Assembly (NCBI GenBank): GCA_015228815.1
Contig: JADGCV010000004.1
Coordinates: 40,008 to 104,007 of the forward strand
Reading direction: 5' to 3'
Origin: Magnetococcales bacterium
GTDB lineage: Bacteria; Pseudomonadota; Magnetococcia; Magnetococcales; UBA8363
Length of the DNA stretch: 64,000 bases
This document shows, one piece after another, positions 18,219 to 29,174 of the stretch (positions are counted from its first letter, which is position 1; every line of letters starts with the position of its first letter). The notes below the pieces were generated by a model, which was not told the origin of the DNA, searched no databases, and worked only from the letters and a program-made list of their open reading frames with translations. The translations under genes were made by a program, and so were the position numbers.

Positions 18219-19142
18219 CTACTGGAAAATATGCTCGATTTTTTCCGCGCCGAAGATTCTCTTGCTCCATCTCTTCAGAGTGTCCAGATCGGCTGCGGAA
18301 AGTTTGGAACGGGCCCAATCCGGGATGGAACCAAACCGTTCTGCGATCTGGTCAAGCAGCATATCGGCCTTGCCTTTCATCTCGCCGATCTCGATTCCTT
18401 CCAACTTGCCGAGGCCATAGGTGGATTCCACCATGCTGGCCTGGTAGTGGAGATCTTCCTGGTACCGCTCATAAGCCTGCCGCTCGGCTTGGGTAAGCTT
18501 CAGGATGTCCAATTGCTCCTTGGCTTTGTCAAGCCCCTGGGCAGTAAAATTGTCTGGAATTTCCCCGTTCTTGAGAAAATAGACCCACTCGTCCAGAGTG
18601 TCCCGCGCCACGTCGTTGAAGCGATTCACCTTGAGCAAGTAATACTCCGGGAAGAGTCCGGAAATCGAATCGCGGCGAAACAATTTTTTCTGGCCTTCGC
18701 TGAGACACAGTTCGTCGTGGATATGCAGTCCCCGAAACAAGGTGGCTCCATGATAGACATAATCCTGGCCAGACCCCAAATCAAAATACAGAATGCTGAC
18801 GGAAATGACCTTTAGAACTCTTGCATAAGGTTCGCCCTGCTGAACATGCTCGGTAACCGCCTTGGAGGTTCCGTACAAGAGACGCTGCAAATAATCATGT
18901 TCACGTTCATACTGGATTTCGATGAGAACCAGCTCGTCCCTTGCGTTCCTGGCTTTCAGATCCACTTTATTGTGTTTGTCGAACTCGTTTTCTTGGTTGC
19001 TTTCGCTTTCCAGGATTTCCACAATGCGGACCTCTTCGCCAAACAGCACGCTCAGGAATCCTTCGAGGATTCCAAAGTTGGCCTTGCTGCGTAGCAGGCG
19101 TTTCAGGGCCCAGTCGAAGCTGATCAACCGACGTTGCGGCAT
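18219..19142 (-). CDS. Rpn-family recombination-promoting nuclease / putative transposase
   Basis: A 307-residue protein of the PD-(D/E)XK (PDDEXK_2) family. SFDWALKRLLRSKANF at the N-terminus, FNKVD-like HNKVDLKA and DELVLIEIQYE supply the catalytic Asp and the ExQ residues. WVYFLKNGEIP and the C-terminal EKGKxEG-like region (KLEGIEIGEMKGKADML) also fit. Rpn nucleases raise recombination in E. coli; a true transposase role is unproven. The start at 19142 matches family N-termini; the frame is open upstream to 19391 without support. It belongs to a different subgroup from the remnant at the left edge. The terminator at 18106 follows. Confidence 0.85.
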   Translation of the reverse strand: MPQRRLISFDWALKRLLRSKANFGILEGFLSVLFGEEVRIVEILESESNQENEFDKHNKVDLKARNARDELVLIEIQYEREHDYLQRLLYGTSKAVTEHVQQGEPYARVLKVISVSILYFDLGSGQDYVYHGATLFRGLHIHDELCLSEGQKKLFRRDSISGLFPEYYLLKVNRFNDVARDTLDEWVYFLKNGEIPDNFTAQGLDKAKEQLDILKLTQAERQAYERYQEDLHYQASMVESTYGLGKLEGIEIGEMKGKADMLLDQIAERFGSIPDWARSKLSAADLDTLKRWSKRIFGAEKIEHIFQ

Positions 19143-19303
19143 GCTGCAAGAGACTCCATCATGAATACCGACATGTACCCACGGTATATCCGGGCGTGAC
19201 GAAATTCCAGGATAAAACCAACCAGACTCCTTTCGAACTTGCGGATCGCCCGTGGATAAAAGGCTCCCTTGATCCCAATGTGGAAAAATCACATATACCG
19301 TTT

Positions 19304-22300
19304 TCACCCCTGCCGTCCGGCAAGCCAGTCGGCGGCATTGACGAACAAACGCAACCACGGACCATCCTCTCCCCAGGATGACGGACTCCAACTGTTGGTC
19401 ACACGACGCACCACCCGTTCCGGATGCGGCATCAGGATGGTTGCCCGGCCATCACGGCTGGTCACCCCCGCGATTCCCAAAGGTGAGCCGTTTGGATTAT
19501 TGGGATAACGTTCGGTAGGAAGCCCACGCCCATCGGCATAGCGAGCCACCACAAGTTCCTGTTCCAGGCATTCCCCGGCCCCCAGGGAAGGTCGGAAAAC
19601 AGCCCGTCCTTCGCCGTGCGCGACCGGAATCGGCAATACCGAACCTTCCATTCCGGCAAAAAGGATCGAACGATTCCGGGGAATCATCAGGGAGACGAAA
19701 CGGGATTCGAACCGGGCGCTCTGATTATGGTTGAACCGGGGCCAATGTTCGGCTCCGGGAATGAGTTCGGCCAGATGGCTCAACATCTGGCAACCATTGC
19801 ACACCCCGAGGGTAAACGTTCCCGGATCCTGAAAAAACCGGGAAAACGCAGCCCGCAGGCGCGGATGAAACAGAATGGTACGCGCCCATCCCGACCCTGC
19901 CCCCAAGACATCCCCATAAGAAAAGCCGCCACAAGCGGCAAGGCCCGAAAAACTGGCCAGGGATGTGGGATCGGCCAGAAGGTCGGTCATGGTGCAATCG
20001 ACCGCGTCGAACCCGGCGCGGTGAAAGGCCGCAGCCATTTCGACATGCCCATTGACCCCTTGTTCCCGGAGAATGGCGACCCGGGGACGAAAAAATCGTC
20101 TCGTCCCACAACGGGCAGTGCTCCTGGGATCAAACGTCCATTGGACGGTCATTCCGGGATTGTCGGTATCGAGCAACCCTTCGTATTCCTCATCGGCACA
20201 GGCGGGATTATCACGCAACCGGCGCATGCGCCAACTCGTTTCGGACCAGATCCGGTGCAACGCGGTTCGGGTCGCGGCATATAATTCCCGTCCATCATCA
20301 AGGATGTTGATTTCATCTCCTGGATGAGGCGCGCCGAGAACGGTCACCTGTCCCACCCCCGCCAACCGATTCAACACCCGTTCCCGATCCTCCCTGAAAG
20401 ACTGCAACACCGCCCCCGGTTCCTCGTTGAACAGGACCGCCCTGGGATCGTCCTTCAGGGGATGAAGGTCGATCCGCCAACCGCAATGACCGGCGAAAGC
20501 CATTTCCAGGAGGGTGACGAAGAGTCCGCCATCGCCAATATCGTGATAGGCCAGGAGAAGTCCTTCCCGATCGAGGGTTTGAATCGCATCGAAAAAGCGT
20601 TTCAGGTCTTCCGGGTGATCCAGATCGGCAGGAACGGCGCCGACCTCGCCATGGACCTGGGCCAGAGCGGAGCCCCCCAGCCGGTTCCGGCCCCGTCCCA
20701 GATCGACGAGAATCAGATCGGTATCGCGATCCAGGGAGTGCAACTGTGGCGTCCGGGTCCGCCGGACATCGGTCACGGGGGCGAAGGCCGAAACCACCAG
20801 TGAGACGGGAGCGGTCACCGACCGTTCCACCCCCTGGTCGCGCCACACCGTTTTCAACGACAGGGAATCCTTGCCGACCGGAATGCCAACCCCCAGACCG
20901 GGGCAGAGTTCAAGGCCGATGGCCGCCACCGCGTCGAACAGATGGGCATCTTCCCCCGGATGACCTGCCGCCGCCATCCAGTTTGCCGACAGCTTGACCC
21001 GGTCGAGGGAATCGATGGACGCCGCCGCCAGATTGGTGATCGCCTCGGCCACGGCGAGGCGGGCCGAGGCCGCGGCATCGACCAGAGCGACCACCGGTCG
21101 TTCCCCCATCGCCATCGCCTCTCCCACCACCCCTTCATGCCCCCGGGCCAGCACCGCGACATCGGCGACCGGAACCTGCCAGGGCGACACCATCTGATCG
21201 CGACAGACCAGACCGGTCACGGAACGATCGCCGATGGTGATCAAAAACCCCTTGTCGGCGACCGCCGGAAGACGCAACACCCGTTCGATCGCTTCGGCAA
21301 GGGTCAATCGCGGACGAAAAACGGCCACATCCGGGACGCGACGGGACACATCCCGATGCATGCGGGGCGGCTTGCCGAAAAGAAGTTCCATGGGCACATC
21401 GATGGGTGGTGGCCCGCCGCGCGCATCTTCAAGGACAAGATTTTTTTCCTGGGTCATGTGACCGAGAAGGGCGCACGGGCAGCGTTCCCTGCGACAGATG
21501 TCCAGAAACCGGTCATGATCGGTCGCGGCGATGGCCAGGACATAACGTTCCTGGGCCTCGTTGCACCAGATTTCCATGGGAGACATGCCGGGATCGTCGT
21601 TGGGAATCCGGGTCAATTCCAGTCGTCCACCCCGATCGGCGCCATGGATGATTTCAGCCACGGCATTGGACAGACCTCCCGCCCCGACATCGTGAATGGA
21701 GAGGATGGGATTGAGTACACCCAACTGGCGGCACTGATTGATGACTTCCTGGCAGCGCCGCTGCATTTCGGGATTTTCCCGCTGCACCGAGGCAAAATCA
21801 AGATCGGCCCGCCCCGTACCGCTCGTCTGGGAGGACGCAGCCCCCCCACCCAGGCCGATGAGCATGGCGGGGCCACCGAGCTGAAGAATCAGGGACCCTG
21901 GAGGAATCGCCTTTTTCTCCCCATGTCGGCGAAAGACCGTGCCGAGTCCGCCGGCGATCATGATGGGTTTATGATATCCGCGGATCTCACCGGCGAAGGG
22001 TAGTTCGAAGGTTCGGAAATATCCACCCAGGGCGGGGCGGCCAAATTCATTGTTGAAGGCAGCGGCACCCAATGGGCCGTCGAGCATGATGTCCAACGCG
22101 GAAGCGATCCGCTCCGGACGACCGCTGTCGATCTCCCAGGGTTGCCGCGCCTCCGGAAGAAGCAGATTGGAGACACAAAATCCGGTCAGTCCCCCCTTGG
22201 GCAGACCGCCGATGCCGGTAGCCCCCTCATCGCGGAGTTCCCCGCCGGAACCGGTGGCGGCGCCGGAAAACGGGGAAATGGCGGTGGGATGATTGTGGGT

Positions 22301-23179
22301 CTCGACCTTCATGAGAATGTCGATTTCCTCGGCATGGAATCCGTAGGAACGGGTTGCGGCATCGGGGAAGAAGGCCATCCCCGGTCCCCCTTCCATGATG
22401 GCGGCATTGTCCTTGTAGGCGCTCAAGGTTCCCCGAGGCGAAACCGCCTCGGTGTTCCGGATCATCCCGAAGAGCGTCTCGCCGCGAAGGGTGCCGTCGA
22501 TGCACCAGGAGGCGTTAAATATCTTGTGACGGCAGTGTTCCGAGTTGGCCTGGGCGAACATCATGAGTTCCGCATCGGAAGGGTCGCGGCCCAGATGAGT
22601 GAATGCGGTCACCAGATAGTCCATCTCCTCGCGGGACAGGGCCAGCCCCAGTTGCCGATCGGCCTCGATCAAGGCCGCCACGCCCCCCTTCATGATCCCC
22701 ACCCGGGACAACGGACGGGGCGAAGGGAGGGCGAACAGGGACCGAAGCTCCTCCAGGCTCGTGAAGACCTCCTGGGTCATGCGGTCATGCAGCACCCCCG
22801 GGACATGGGCCTCGGGCCTCCAGCCCGCTCCATCCCCTTCCAGGCGATAGCGGATCCCACGTTCGATGCGACGGACCTTTTCCAATCCAATGTTGTTGAC
22901 GATTTCCGTGGCTTTTGTAGACCAGGGGGAAATGGTCCCGCGGCGCGGCACAATCAGAAAATCCCCCTCGCGAAAGAATCCTTCCGGCGTCCCGCCATCG
23001 GAAACCTCCAGCAAGGCATGCAACCGCTCCTTTTCGTCCGTGTCGAGGGGTGCGGTCAGATCGGCAAGGAACAGATGGCGGGAATGAACCAAGCGACACC
23101 CGCCACCGATCCGTGCCAACAGACGTTGCCCCTGGAACGGTGTCAGTACCCCCCCTCCCGGAAGAATCAAGGCTGCCAC
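19304..23179 (-). CDS. purL: Phosphoribosylformylglycinamidine synthase, single-chain
   Basis: A 1291-residue FGAM synthase (fourth step of purine synthesis), with PurS-like, PurL and glutaminase PurQ parts in one chain as in gammaproteobacteria. Seen in order: an N-terminal domain; [12 protein letters not shown] (about residue 213); [28 protein letters not shown]; a second ATP-binding-like half; and C-terminal glutaminase segments GGFSYGD, GVCNGCQ (catalytic Cys about 1128) and PHPERV (His and Glu). The start is GTG at 23179, preceded by AGGAG and only three bases after the purC stop. Confidence 0.96.
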   Translation of the reverse strand: MAALILPGGGVLTPFQGQRLLARIGGGCRLVHSRHLFLADLTAPLDTDEKERLHALLEVSDGGTPEGFFREGDFLIVPRRGTISPWSTKATEIVNNIGLEKVRRIERGIRYRLEGDGAGWRPEAHVPGVLHDRMTQEVFTSLEELRSLFALPSPRPLSRVGIMKGGVAALIEADRQLGLALSREEMDYLVTAFTHLGRDPSDAELMMFAQANSEHCRHKIFNASWCIDGTLRGETLFGMIRNTEAVSPRGTLSAYKDNAAIMEGGPGMAFFPDAATRSYGFHAEEIDILMKVETHNHPTAISPFSGAATGSGGELRDEGATGIGGLPKGGLTGFCVSNLLLPEARQPWEIDSGRPERIASALDIMLDGPLGAAAFNNEFGRPALGGYFRTFELPFAGEIRGYHKPIMIAGGLGTVFRRHGEKKAIPPGSLILQLGGPAMLIGLGGGAASSQTSGTGRADLDFASVQRENPEMQRRCQEVINQCRQLGVLNPILSIHDVGAGGLSNAVAEIIHGADRGGRLELTRIPNDDPGMSPMEIWCNEAQERYVLAIAATDHDRFLDICRRERCPCALLGHMTQEKNLVLEDARGGPPPIDVPMELLFGKPPRMHRDVSRRVPDVAVFRPRLTLAEAIERVLRLPAVADKGFLITIGDRSVTGLVCRDQMVSPWQVPVADVAVLARGHEGVVGEAMAMGERPVVALVDAAASARLAVAEAITNLAAASIDSLDRVKLSANWMAAAGHPGEDAHLFDAVAAIGLELCPGLGVGIPVGKDSLSLKTVWRDQGVERSVTAPVSLVVSAFAPVTDVRRTRTPQLHSLDRDTDLILVDLGRGRNRLGGSALAQVHGEVGAVPADLDHPEDLKRFFDAIQTLDREGLLLAYHDIGDGGLFVTLLEMAFAGHCGWRIDLHPLKDDPRAVLFNEEPGAVLQSFREDRERVLNRLAGVGQVTVLGAPHPGDEINILDDGRELYAATRTALHRIWSETSWRMRRLRDNPACADEEYEGLLDTDNPGMTVQWTFDPRSTARCGTRRFFRPRVAILREQGVNGHVEMAAAFHRAGFDAVDCTMTDLLADPTSLASFSGLAACGGFSYGDVLGAGSGWARTILFHPRLRAAFSRFFQDPGTFTLGVCNGCQMLSHLAELIPGAEHWPRFNHNQSARFESRFVSLMIPRNRSILFAGMEGSVLPIPVAHGEGRAVFRPSLGAGECLEQELVVARYADGRGLPTERYPNNPNGSPLGIAGVTSRDGRATILMPHPERVVRRVTNSWSPSSWGEDGPWLRLFVNAADWLAGRQG

Positions 23180-23182
23180 CGT

Positions 23183-23914
23183 TCATGCTCCTGGAGGTTG
23201 CATCAACCCCATGCGGAATGCGACTTCGTGATAGGCCTCGGCCACATCGCCCAGATCACGACGAAAACGGTCCTTGTCCAATTTTTTCCCTGTTTTCATG
23301 TCCCAAAGGCGACAGGTATCGGGAGAAATCTCGTCCGCAAGCACCAACGTTTCCGGGTGTGCGCCGAGACGACCGAATTCAAGTTTGTAATCGACAAGAT
23401 GAATCCCGATACTGGCAAAATAGCCCAGAAGAACATCGTTGATGCGCAGCGCCGTTTGTTGGATCCAGGCCATCTCCGCCAGGGAGGCCCAACCGAAAAC
23501 CTCGATATGGTCCAGGGTGATCAACGGATCATCCAGAGGGTCGGATTTATAGTAGAATTCGACGACCGGACGCGGAAGAAGCTCACCCTCCGTCCGCCCC
23601 AGGCGTTTGGCCATGGAACCCGCCACACGATTGCGGACGACCAGTTCCACCGGGACGATTTCGACCCGACGGACCTTCTGTTCCCGTGGACCGATCCGTT
23701 GCAGAAAGTGGACCGGGATCCCGACCACCCCGAGGATGGTCATCAACCGTTCGGTGATCATGTTGTTGATCACCCCCTTGTCGTGAATCGATCCTTTTTT
23801 GACCCCGTTGAAGGCGGTGGCATCATCCTTGAAATATTGGACAAGGACCTCGGGATCATCCGTCGCGAACAACACCTTGGCCTTGCCTTCGTACAATTTT
23901 TTTCTGTTTTCCAT
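23183..23914 (-). CDS. purC: SAICAR synthase
   Basis: A 243-residue phosphoribosylaminoimidazole-succinocarboxamide synthase joining aspartate to CAIR using ATP. KLYEGKAKVLF, KKGSIHDKGVINN, VELVVRNRVAGSMAKRLG, LEFGR and LADEISPDTCRLWD are family signatures. The ATG at 23914 follows AAAGGACG; an ATG 27 bases upstream is less likely. It is co-transcribed with purL (three-base gap). Confidence 0.95.
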   Translation of the reverse strand: MENRKKLYEGKAKVLFATDDPEVLVQYFKDDATAFNGVKKGSIHDKGVINNMITERLMTILGVVGIPVHFLQRIGPREQKVRRVEIVPVELVVRNRVAGSMAKRLGRTEGELLPRPVVEFYYKSDPLDDPLITLDHIEVFGWASLAEMAWIQQTALRINDVLLGYFASIGIHLVDYKLEFGRLGAHPETLVLADEISPDTCRLWDMKTGKKLDKDRFRRDLGDVAEAYHEVAFRMGLMQPPGA

Positions 23915-24140
23915 CGGATCGTCCTTTGGATTACGAAGCAAACATGGTCCGCCCCTTCCGGTCCCCTCCGAAGCGTCCGCACCGGCAAACCGCCCGAGGC
24001 CAATCTATCATGTCTCCCAATGATTGACCATGGTGTGTGATCCCGTCAAAATCCGGGACCCACGCCGGCCAACCCGCTCCATGATTGAAATCGAAGGTCA
24101 TTCGTCCAGGATGAGTTCCCCGAATGAACATCGTGCCGGG

Positions 24141-27100
24141 TCATTGGCCGTGACATGATTTTCTGTCTTCGAACCAGATGCGCATCATTTCGAACAACCG
24201 GTCCATGTCCACCGGCTTGGTCAAATAATCGTTGGCCCCCGCTTCCAGACATTTTTTCTGGTCCTCGGGCATCGCCTTGGCCGTCAGGGCCAGTACGGGA
24301 AGAGTCTGACAGGACTCCAGAGACCGAAGCTGCCGCATCGCCTCGTAGCCATCCATCACCGGCATCATGATGTCCATGAGGACAAGGTCCACCGGTGATC
24401 CCTGGCGCAAATGTTCCAAGGCCTCGGCGCCGTTGCCCGCCATGCGCACCTTCAACCCTTTCCTTTCCAGGCTTCGAGTCATCGAAAAAACGTTGCGCGC
24501 ATCATCGTCCACCAGCAGGACATTTTTTCCCGCGAAGAGTTCCTCGCGGTGGACAACGGAAGAAACCGTCGTCGGAACCACCTCCGGATGATCACGAATG
24601 ACACGGTTCAGGAACAATATGATTTCATCGCGCAACCGGGTTTCAAGATTAGGTCCCTTGACGATGATGCTGTCGGTATAACGCAACAGCAGGTCATGCT
24701 GTTTGCGAGTCAAATCCCGAGCCGAATGGATGATCACCGGGGGCAGACGACCCAGGGCTGTCATCCGTTCCAACAATTCCGTCCCTTCCATGTCGGGCAA
24801 ACCAAGATCCAATACCATGCAATCGAACGAACCTTCCGCCAATCGCTCCAGGGCTTCATCACCGCGTGCCGCCTCCACGACCTCGACCTGCGTGTTGCCG
24901 ATCAGTTCGATGATCGAACGACGCATTTCCGAATGATCCTCCACCAACAGCAAACGCCCCCTTTTTCCCGCGTGTGTCGGCATCATTCGATTCAATATCT
25001 TGAGAACCTCCGCGTCGGCAACCGGCTTGGACAGGAATCCCAGACTTCCCTGCCGGGCTTCCTCCCCAGGATCCTCTCGACCGGAAACGATGTGTACCGC
25101 AATTCCCCGGGTACGGGAATCGCCACGCAAACGCCGGAGCACCTCCTCTCCCGGCATGTCGGGCAGGCCCAGATCGAGCAGAATCCCTTCCGGTCGCATG
25201 CGAACCGCCAAGGCCAAACCTTCACGTCCCGTTCCTCCGATCCATACCTGGAACTTACGGTGTTCGGCAAGTTGCCGAACACTATTCGCGAAGATGGGGT
25301 CATCCTCGATGACAAGGAGACCGCGAACATTTCGGTCACCCTCGGGTGTTGTCCCCATCGGCCAAACAACCTCGGACAGCCACTCGTCGGGAATTCCGTC
25401 CGGTTCCGTCGTCTTCGATGGTGGCGCACAAACCGGTTCGGCGCCAACCGATGTCCCAGGGGGGAGAATGTCCCAGGGAATCCATAAAGAAAAAGTACTT
25501 CCCCGTCCCGGTTCGCTGTGCAGGCGGATCGTACCGGAGATCAACCCCGCCAGTTTCCGGGCAATCGCCAGACCGAGCCCGACGCCACCCCGTGTTCCGC
25601 CCTTTCTGGATCCGACTTGACGAAAGGCCTCAAACACCTGTTCCTGCACCGCGGAATCGATGCCGCACCCCGTATCCGTGACCGAAATGACCCAGAATGG
25701 TCCGCGACCTTGCTCCGCCTCTTCCCGTCCCATCCGCAACACAATCGCCCCTTCATCCGTGAACTTGAAGGCATTGGCGACCAGATTTTTGACGATTCGG
25801 CGAATTTTCTCCTGGTCAACCCAGAAGGAGGCGGGCAGGCGCTCATCGACCGTCACCTGCCACCGCAATCCCTTTTTTCTTGCCAACGGCTCGAACTGCC
25901 GGCGAATCTCCTCGGCCAGTCCCAACGGCTGGGTCTCTTCGGGATGAAGTTCCATCCGGCCCGCCTCGATGCGTGAAAGATCGAGGATTTCGTTGATCAT
26001 CTCCAGCAACTCACGACCGCTCTGATGAATGACCTCCGCATCCTCGACCTGGGCGTCGGTCAGCGTGCCATCGACATTTTTCACGAGCGCATGGGCAAGA
26101 ATGAGGATGCTGTTGAGCGGTGTCCGCAATTCATGGGACATGCTGGCGAGAAATTCCGATTTGTAGCGGCTCGCCCGTTCCAGATCGGCATGGGCGTTGG
26201 CCAACTGCTCATTGCGTCCCTGCAACAGTTGCGATTGTTCTTCCAGAATCTTGTTGCCGGCCTCCAATTCCTCATTCTGATTGCGCAGCAATTCTTCCGA
26301 CAGCCGCAGATCCTGACTGTTCTTTTCCAACTCCAGGTTCATCTGTTCCAGTTCCTGCTGCCCCATTTCCAGTTCGGCTGCCTGGGCCCGGGTCTCTTCG
26401 AGCAATTCCTCGATATGGCCGACCCGCGCCAGATTGTCCAAGGCGAGGCCACCCAGAAGAGAAATTTCTTCGAGCAAGTGCCGTTGCACTGGAGAAAATG
26501 GATGATTCGCCGCGAACACCGCCACGGCGCGTGTCTGTTCCTGATAGTTCAGTGGCAGCGCCAGTAGGGTGAACGGACGCACCGACCCGAGTCCGGTCGT
26601 CAATGTCCAGGTCCCTTCCGGCCACTCATCGAAAATCAGAATCCGCCGTTCCACGGCACAACGGCCAACGATCCCTTCTCCCGGAGCGAATGAAGCCGTT
26701 TCTTCCCTCCGGGGATGCATGCCATCGCCCGCCACCAGCGCATAACGGCCTGTCCCGCGATCTTGCAGGAAAAAAGCTCCCTGCACCGCGACCAACAGAT
26801 TCAGGAGTTCCCGCAACAAGGTTTCGGCAAAGGGTTCGACCCCGCGGATCGAAGGAAACAGCCGGCCCAACCGCGCCATGTTTTCCTTGATCCAATACTC
26901 TTCCTGTACCCTCTGGGCCATGCTGTTGAAAGCCAACCCCATCATGCCCAATTCATCACGGGCGCCAACCGGTACCCGCGCCGACCAATCCCCCGAAGCG
27001 ATACGCCCCGCCGTCGCCGAAAAGCGGACGAGCGGCGCCAGCAATATTTTTCCCGTGGCCACGGCCAGCAGGGAAACCAGCAACAAGGTCATCCAAACCG

Positions 27101-28274
27101 TCATCGTCAACGTCCGGTCCAAGGTATCGATCGGCGCCATCACCTCTTTCAAAGCGCTTCTTCCCTCCAGGCTTCCCGACAACCCATACATGTCCAACGC
27201 GATCCGCGCCCAAAGATAATCCCGACTGGAATGAAATCCATCATTCCCCGAGTTTTCGGTCGTCATCGTTTCCGTGACCGCCTCATCGCCCCCTCCACCG
27301 TCCTTTTTTTCGCCACGTCGTTCATCGCCCGACGTTTTCCCCATGACATCCATCCCATGGCGATCGAGAAAGGTGATCTTGACACTCTTGCCCCGCCCCT
27401 TGCGATCATTCAGGATTTTGTCGATCGATTGAAAATGAATCTGGGTCATGAGAATCCCGACCATGTCGCCCGACCGGAGAACCGGAACCGCCATGAAGGC
27501 AGATGGTGCATCGTAGGAGGGAAAATAGGGGGAAAAATCGACCATGACGGGAGCGGTTTCACCCTTGTTTCCGGCCAGGACCCGACGGTACGCATCGCCC
27601 AGGCCGGTCTGGGCAAACGGACCCGATTTCAGGCTGGTTGCCAGATCGATTTCGTTTTGCACCGCGTAGACCACATGACCCGACTGGTTGTCCACCAGAA
27701 ACAGATCATAATAATCATAACTGGCCAATTGCTGCCGCATCATCGGGTCAAACTGGTCGCGAAAGCGGATGAATTGTTCCACGGAATCACCCATCTCCAG
27801 GGAATCGCTCCCCTGGACACGGTCATCGTGGACAAACATCCGTTCCTGCCAGAAGAGGGCCTTGTCATCCAGCAAGGCGATATAGGTATCCGGTGGGGTT
27901 CGGTTTCCCTGATGTTTCCGGTACTCCGGAACGAACGACAGGTCAAAACGGGCCTTGAGCCGTTCACGCAAGGTTTGCGTGTTGGCTGGAATCGAAACCC
28001 GGTGAAATGCGGCTTTCATCCCCGTCATCCACTCCGCGAAACCATCGCGCAGCGAAAGTTCCTTCAACTGTCTTCCCGTCATGTCCAGGTACTGTTCCAC
28101 CTGCATCTTCTTGAACAACAAGGTACGTGACAACTCCTCCCCTGCCTTTTCCCTCAGGACATGATGGGCCTGGTTCACAGTCAACCAACCCAGCACAAAA
28201 AGGGGAAGGATCCCGATGAGCAAAAACACCACCACCAGTTTGGCCTTGAAGGAAAGCGCTTCCGGCAATGACAT
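24141..28274 (-). CDS. Hybrid sensor kinase: HAMP, GAF, HisKA, HATPase and three receivers
   Basis: A 1377-residue hybrid kinase. A membrane span at about residues 12-33 and another at 388-410 enclose a ~350-residue periplasmic sensor (Cache-like). HAMP (about 411-465), GAF (about 485-625) and a long Glu/Gln coiled coil (630-720) follow. HisKA is SEFLASMSHELRTPLN. HATPase has NLVANAFKFT, DTGCGI and GGVGLGLAIA. Three receivers follow, with acceptor Asp in LLDLGLPDMPG, VLDLGLPDMEG and LMDIMMPVMDG. Only the third has a typical C-terminal LTKPVD Lys segment after ALTAKA. It stands alone; no output regulator is adjacent. Confidence 0.93.
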   Translation of the reverse strand: MSLPEALSFKAKLVVVFLLIGILPLFVLGWLTVNQAHHVLREKAGEELSRTLLFKKMQVEQYLDMTGRQLKELSLRDGFAEWMTGMKAAFHRVSIPANTQTLRERLKARFDLSFVPEYRKHQGNRTPPDTYIALLDDKALFWQERMFVHDDRVQGSDSLEMGDSVEQFIRFRDQFDPMMRQQLASYDYYDLFLVDNQSGHVVYAVQNEIDLATSLKSGPFAQTGLGDAYRRVLAGNKGETAPVMVDFSPYFPSYDAPSAFMAVPVLRSGDMVGILMTQIHFQSIDKILNDRKGRGKSVKITFLDRHGMDVMGKTSGDERRGEKKDGGGGDEAVTETMTTENSGNDGFHSSRDYLWARIALDMYGLSGSLEGRSALKEVMAPIDTLDRTLTMTVWMTLLLVSLLAVATGKILLAPLVRFSATAGRIASGDWSARVPVGARDELGMMGLAFNSMAQRVQEEYWIKENMARLGRLFPSIRGVEPFAETLLRELLNLLVAVQGAFFLQDRGTGRYALVAGDGMHPRREETASFAPGEGIVGRCAVERRILIFDEWPEGTWTLTTGLGSVRPFTLLALPLNYQEQTRAVAVFAANHPFSPVQRHLLEEISLLGGLALDNLARVGHIEELLEETRAQAAELEMGQQELEQMNLELEKNSQDLRLSEELLRNQNEELEAGNKILEEQSQLLQGRNEQLANAHADLERASRYKSEFLASMSHELRTPLNSILILAHALVKNVDGTLTDAQVEDAEVIHQSGRELLEMINEILDLSRIEAGRMELHPEETQPLGLAEEIRRQFEPLARKKGLRWQVTVDERLPASFWVDQEKIRRIVKNLVANAFKFTDEGAIVLRMGREEAEQGRGPFWVISVTDTGCGIDSAVQEQVFEAFRQVGSRKGGTRGGVGLGLAIARKLAGLISGTIRLHSEPGRGSTFSLWIPWDILPPGTSVGAEPVCAPPSKTTEPDGIPDEWLSEVVWPMGTTPEGDRNVRGLLVIEDDPIFANSVRQLAEHRKFQVWIGGTGREGLALAVRMRPEGILLDLGLPDMPGEEVLRRLRGDSRTRGIAVHIVSGREDPGEEARQGSLGFLSKPVADAEVLKILNRMMPTHAGKRGRLLLVEDHSEMRRSIIELIGNTQVEVVEAARGDEALERLAEGSFDCMVLDLGLPDMEGTELLERMTALGRLPPVIIHSARDLTRKQHDLLLRYTDSIIVKGPNLETRLRDEIILFLNRVIRDHPEVVPTTVSSVVHREELFAGKNVLLVDDDARNVFSMTRSLERKGLKVRMAGNGAEALEHLRQGSPVDLVLMDIMMPVMDGYEAMRQLRSLESCQTLPVLALTAKAMPEDQKKCLEAGANDYLTKPVDMDRLFEMMRIWFEDRKSCHGQ

Positions 28275-28350
28275 TCACAACTCCCGACGGTAGGCATCAC
28301 AGTAAAAAAACTCTAATATTTTATAATGCGACGACACTTATGGCCGGAGA

Positions 28351-29049
28351 TCATTCCTGATAAGGCTCGATCCGTTCGGCATCGATGGCATAACCGGCGT
28401 CGCTCATCGCGTTTTCCAATCGTTCGACGGACATCCGCCCGATGATCCAGACGGTATCGTACCAGGATCGGGCCGCCACCGTCCCTTCTCCCACGGCGCG
28501 GACATGGATCACCTGGTTGGCGGGCGGTGGTGGGACATGGATGCAGGCGCCAAAATAGGGAACAAGGAGAAATTCGCGGGTGACCGCCCCATCCATTTCC
28601 AGGGGAACGATATATCCGGGAATCTTCACCCTCTGCCCGTTTAATGCCGCAACGGTCGGCGCCCGTTCCATTTCTGCCCGATAGGCATCCATCATCTTTT
28701 TTGCCTTGGGGTCGGAATCGTCAAGAAGAGACAGTTTGTCATAATCCAACAATTTTTCCGGATGAAAATCCTCCGGAACCAATTCATTCCATTGCAACGT
28801 CCGAATTTCCACCTGTTTATCCAAAGGTGCTTCCTGAGTTCCCCTGTCTTGAGTCGCGGCGGTTGCCGTGGCCGGGATGGTCTCGGAACCTGGCGAAGAC
28901 GCTGTCGCGGATTTCGGGTCCTTGTCCCCGGAAGGCATTGGGACAGAAATGGAATCGACAACCGGACCTGGCCCAAACCAGCCCATTGCGGAAAACATGA
29001 AATACAACGTACCAACCAGCAGCAAAACGACGATAAATACTTTTTTCAT
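28351..29049 (-). CDS. DUF3299-like lipoprotein-size periplasmic protein of a metal-uptake operon
   Basis: A 232-residue protein with one N-terminal membrane anchor (KKVFIVVLLLVGTLYFMF). After a low-complexity linker, the C-terminal domain contains VKIPGYIVPLE and FLLVPYFGACIHVPPPPANQ, the hallmark of DUF3299. Cys and His in GACIHVPP could bind metal. Such proteins accompany ZrgA-type zinc systems. The ATG at 29049 places the anchor at the N-terminus. It lies 125 bases after the permease and is the last gene of the run. Confidence 0.82.
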   Translation of the reverse strand: MKKVFIVVLLLVGTLYFMFSAMGWFGPGPVVDSISVPMPSGDKDPKSATASSPGSETIPATATAATQDRGTQEAPLDKQVEIRTLQWNELVPEDFHPEKLLDYDKLSLLDDSDPKAKKMMDAYRAEMERAPTVAALNGQRVKIPGYIVPLEMDGAVTREFLLVPYFGACIHVPPPPANQVIHVRAVGEGTVAARSWYDTVWIIGRMSVERLENAMSDAGYAIDAERIEPYQE

Positions 29050-29174
29050 AACAAAAAATTCCCGAAACTGATGACAGTTATCAATAAAATGCTGGCGCGT
29101 TGTCCCAAACCCCGTCGGAACCAGGCGCTCCATCCCGGCCCCGGCGATACCCATGATCGTTTATTTGCATCCGC

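Noticed and set aside
22142-24040. A 632-codon plus-strand frame across purL and purC
   Set aside because: Antisense to two certain purine genes; no ribosome site or motif.
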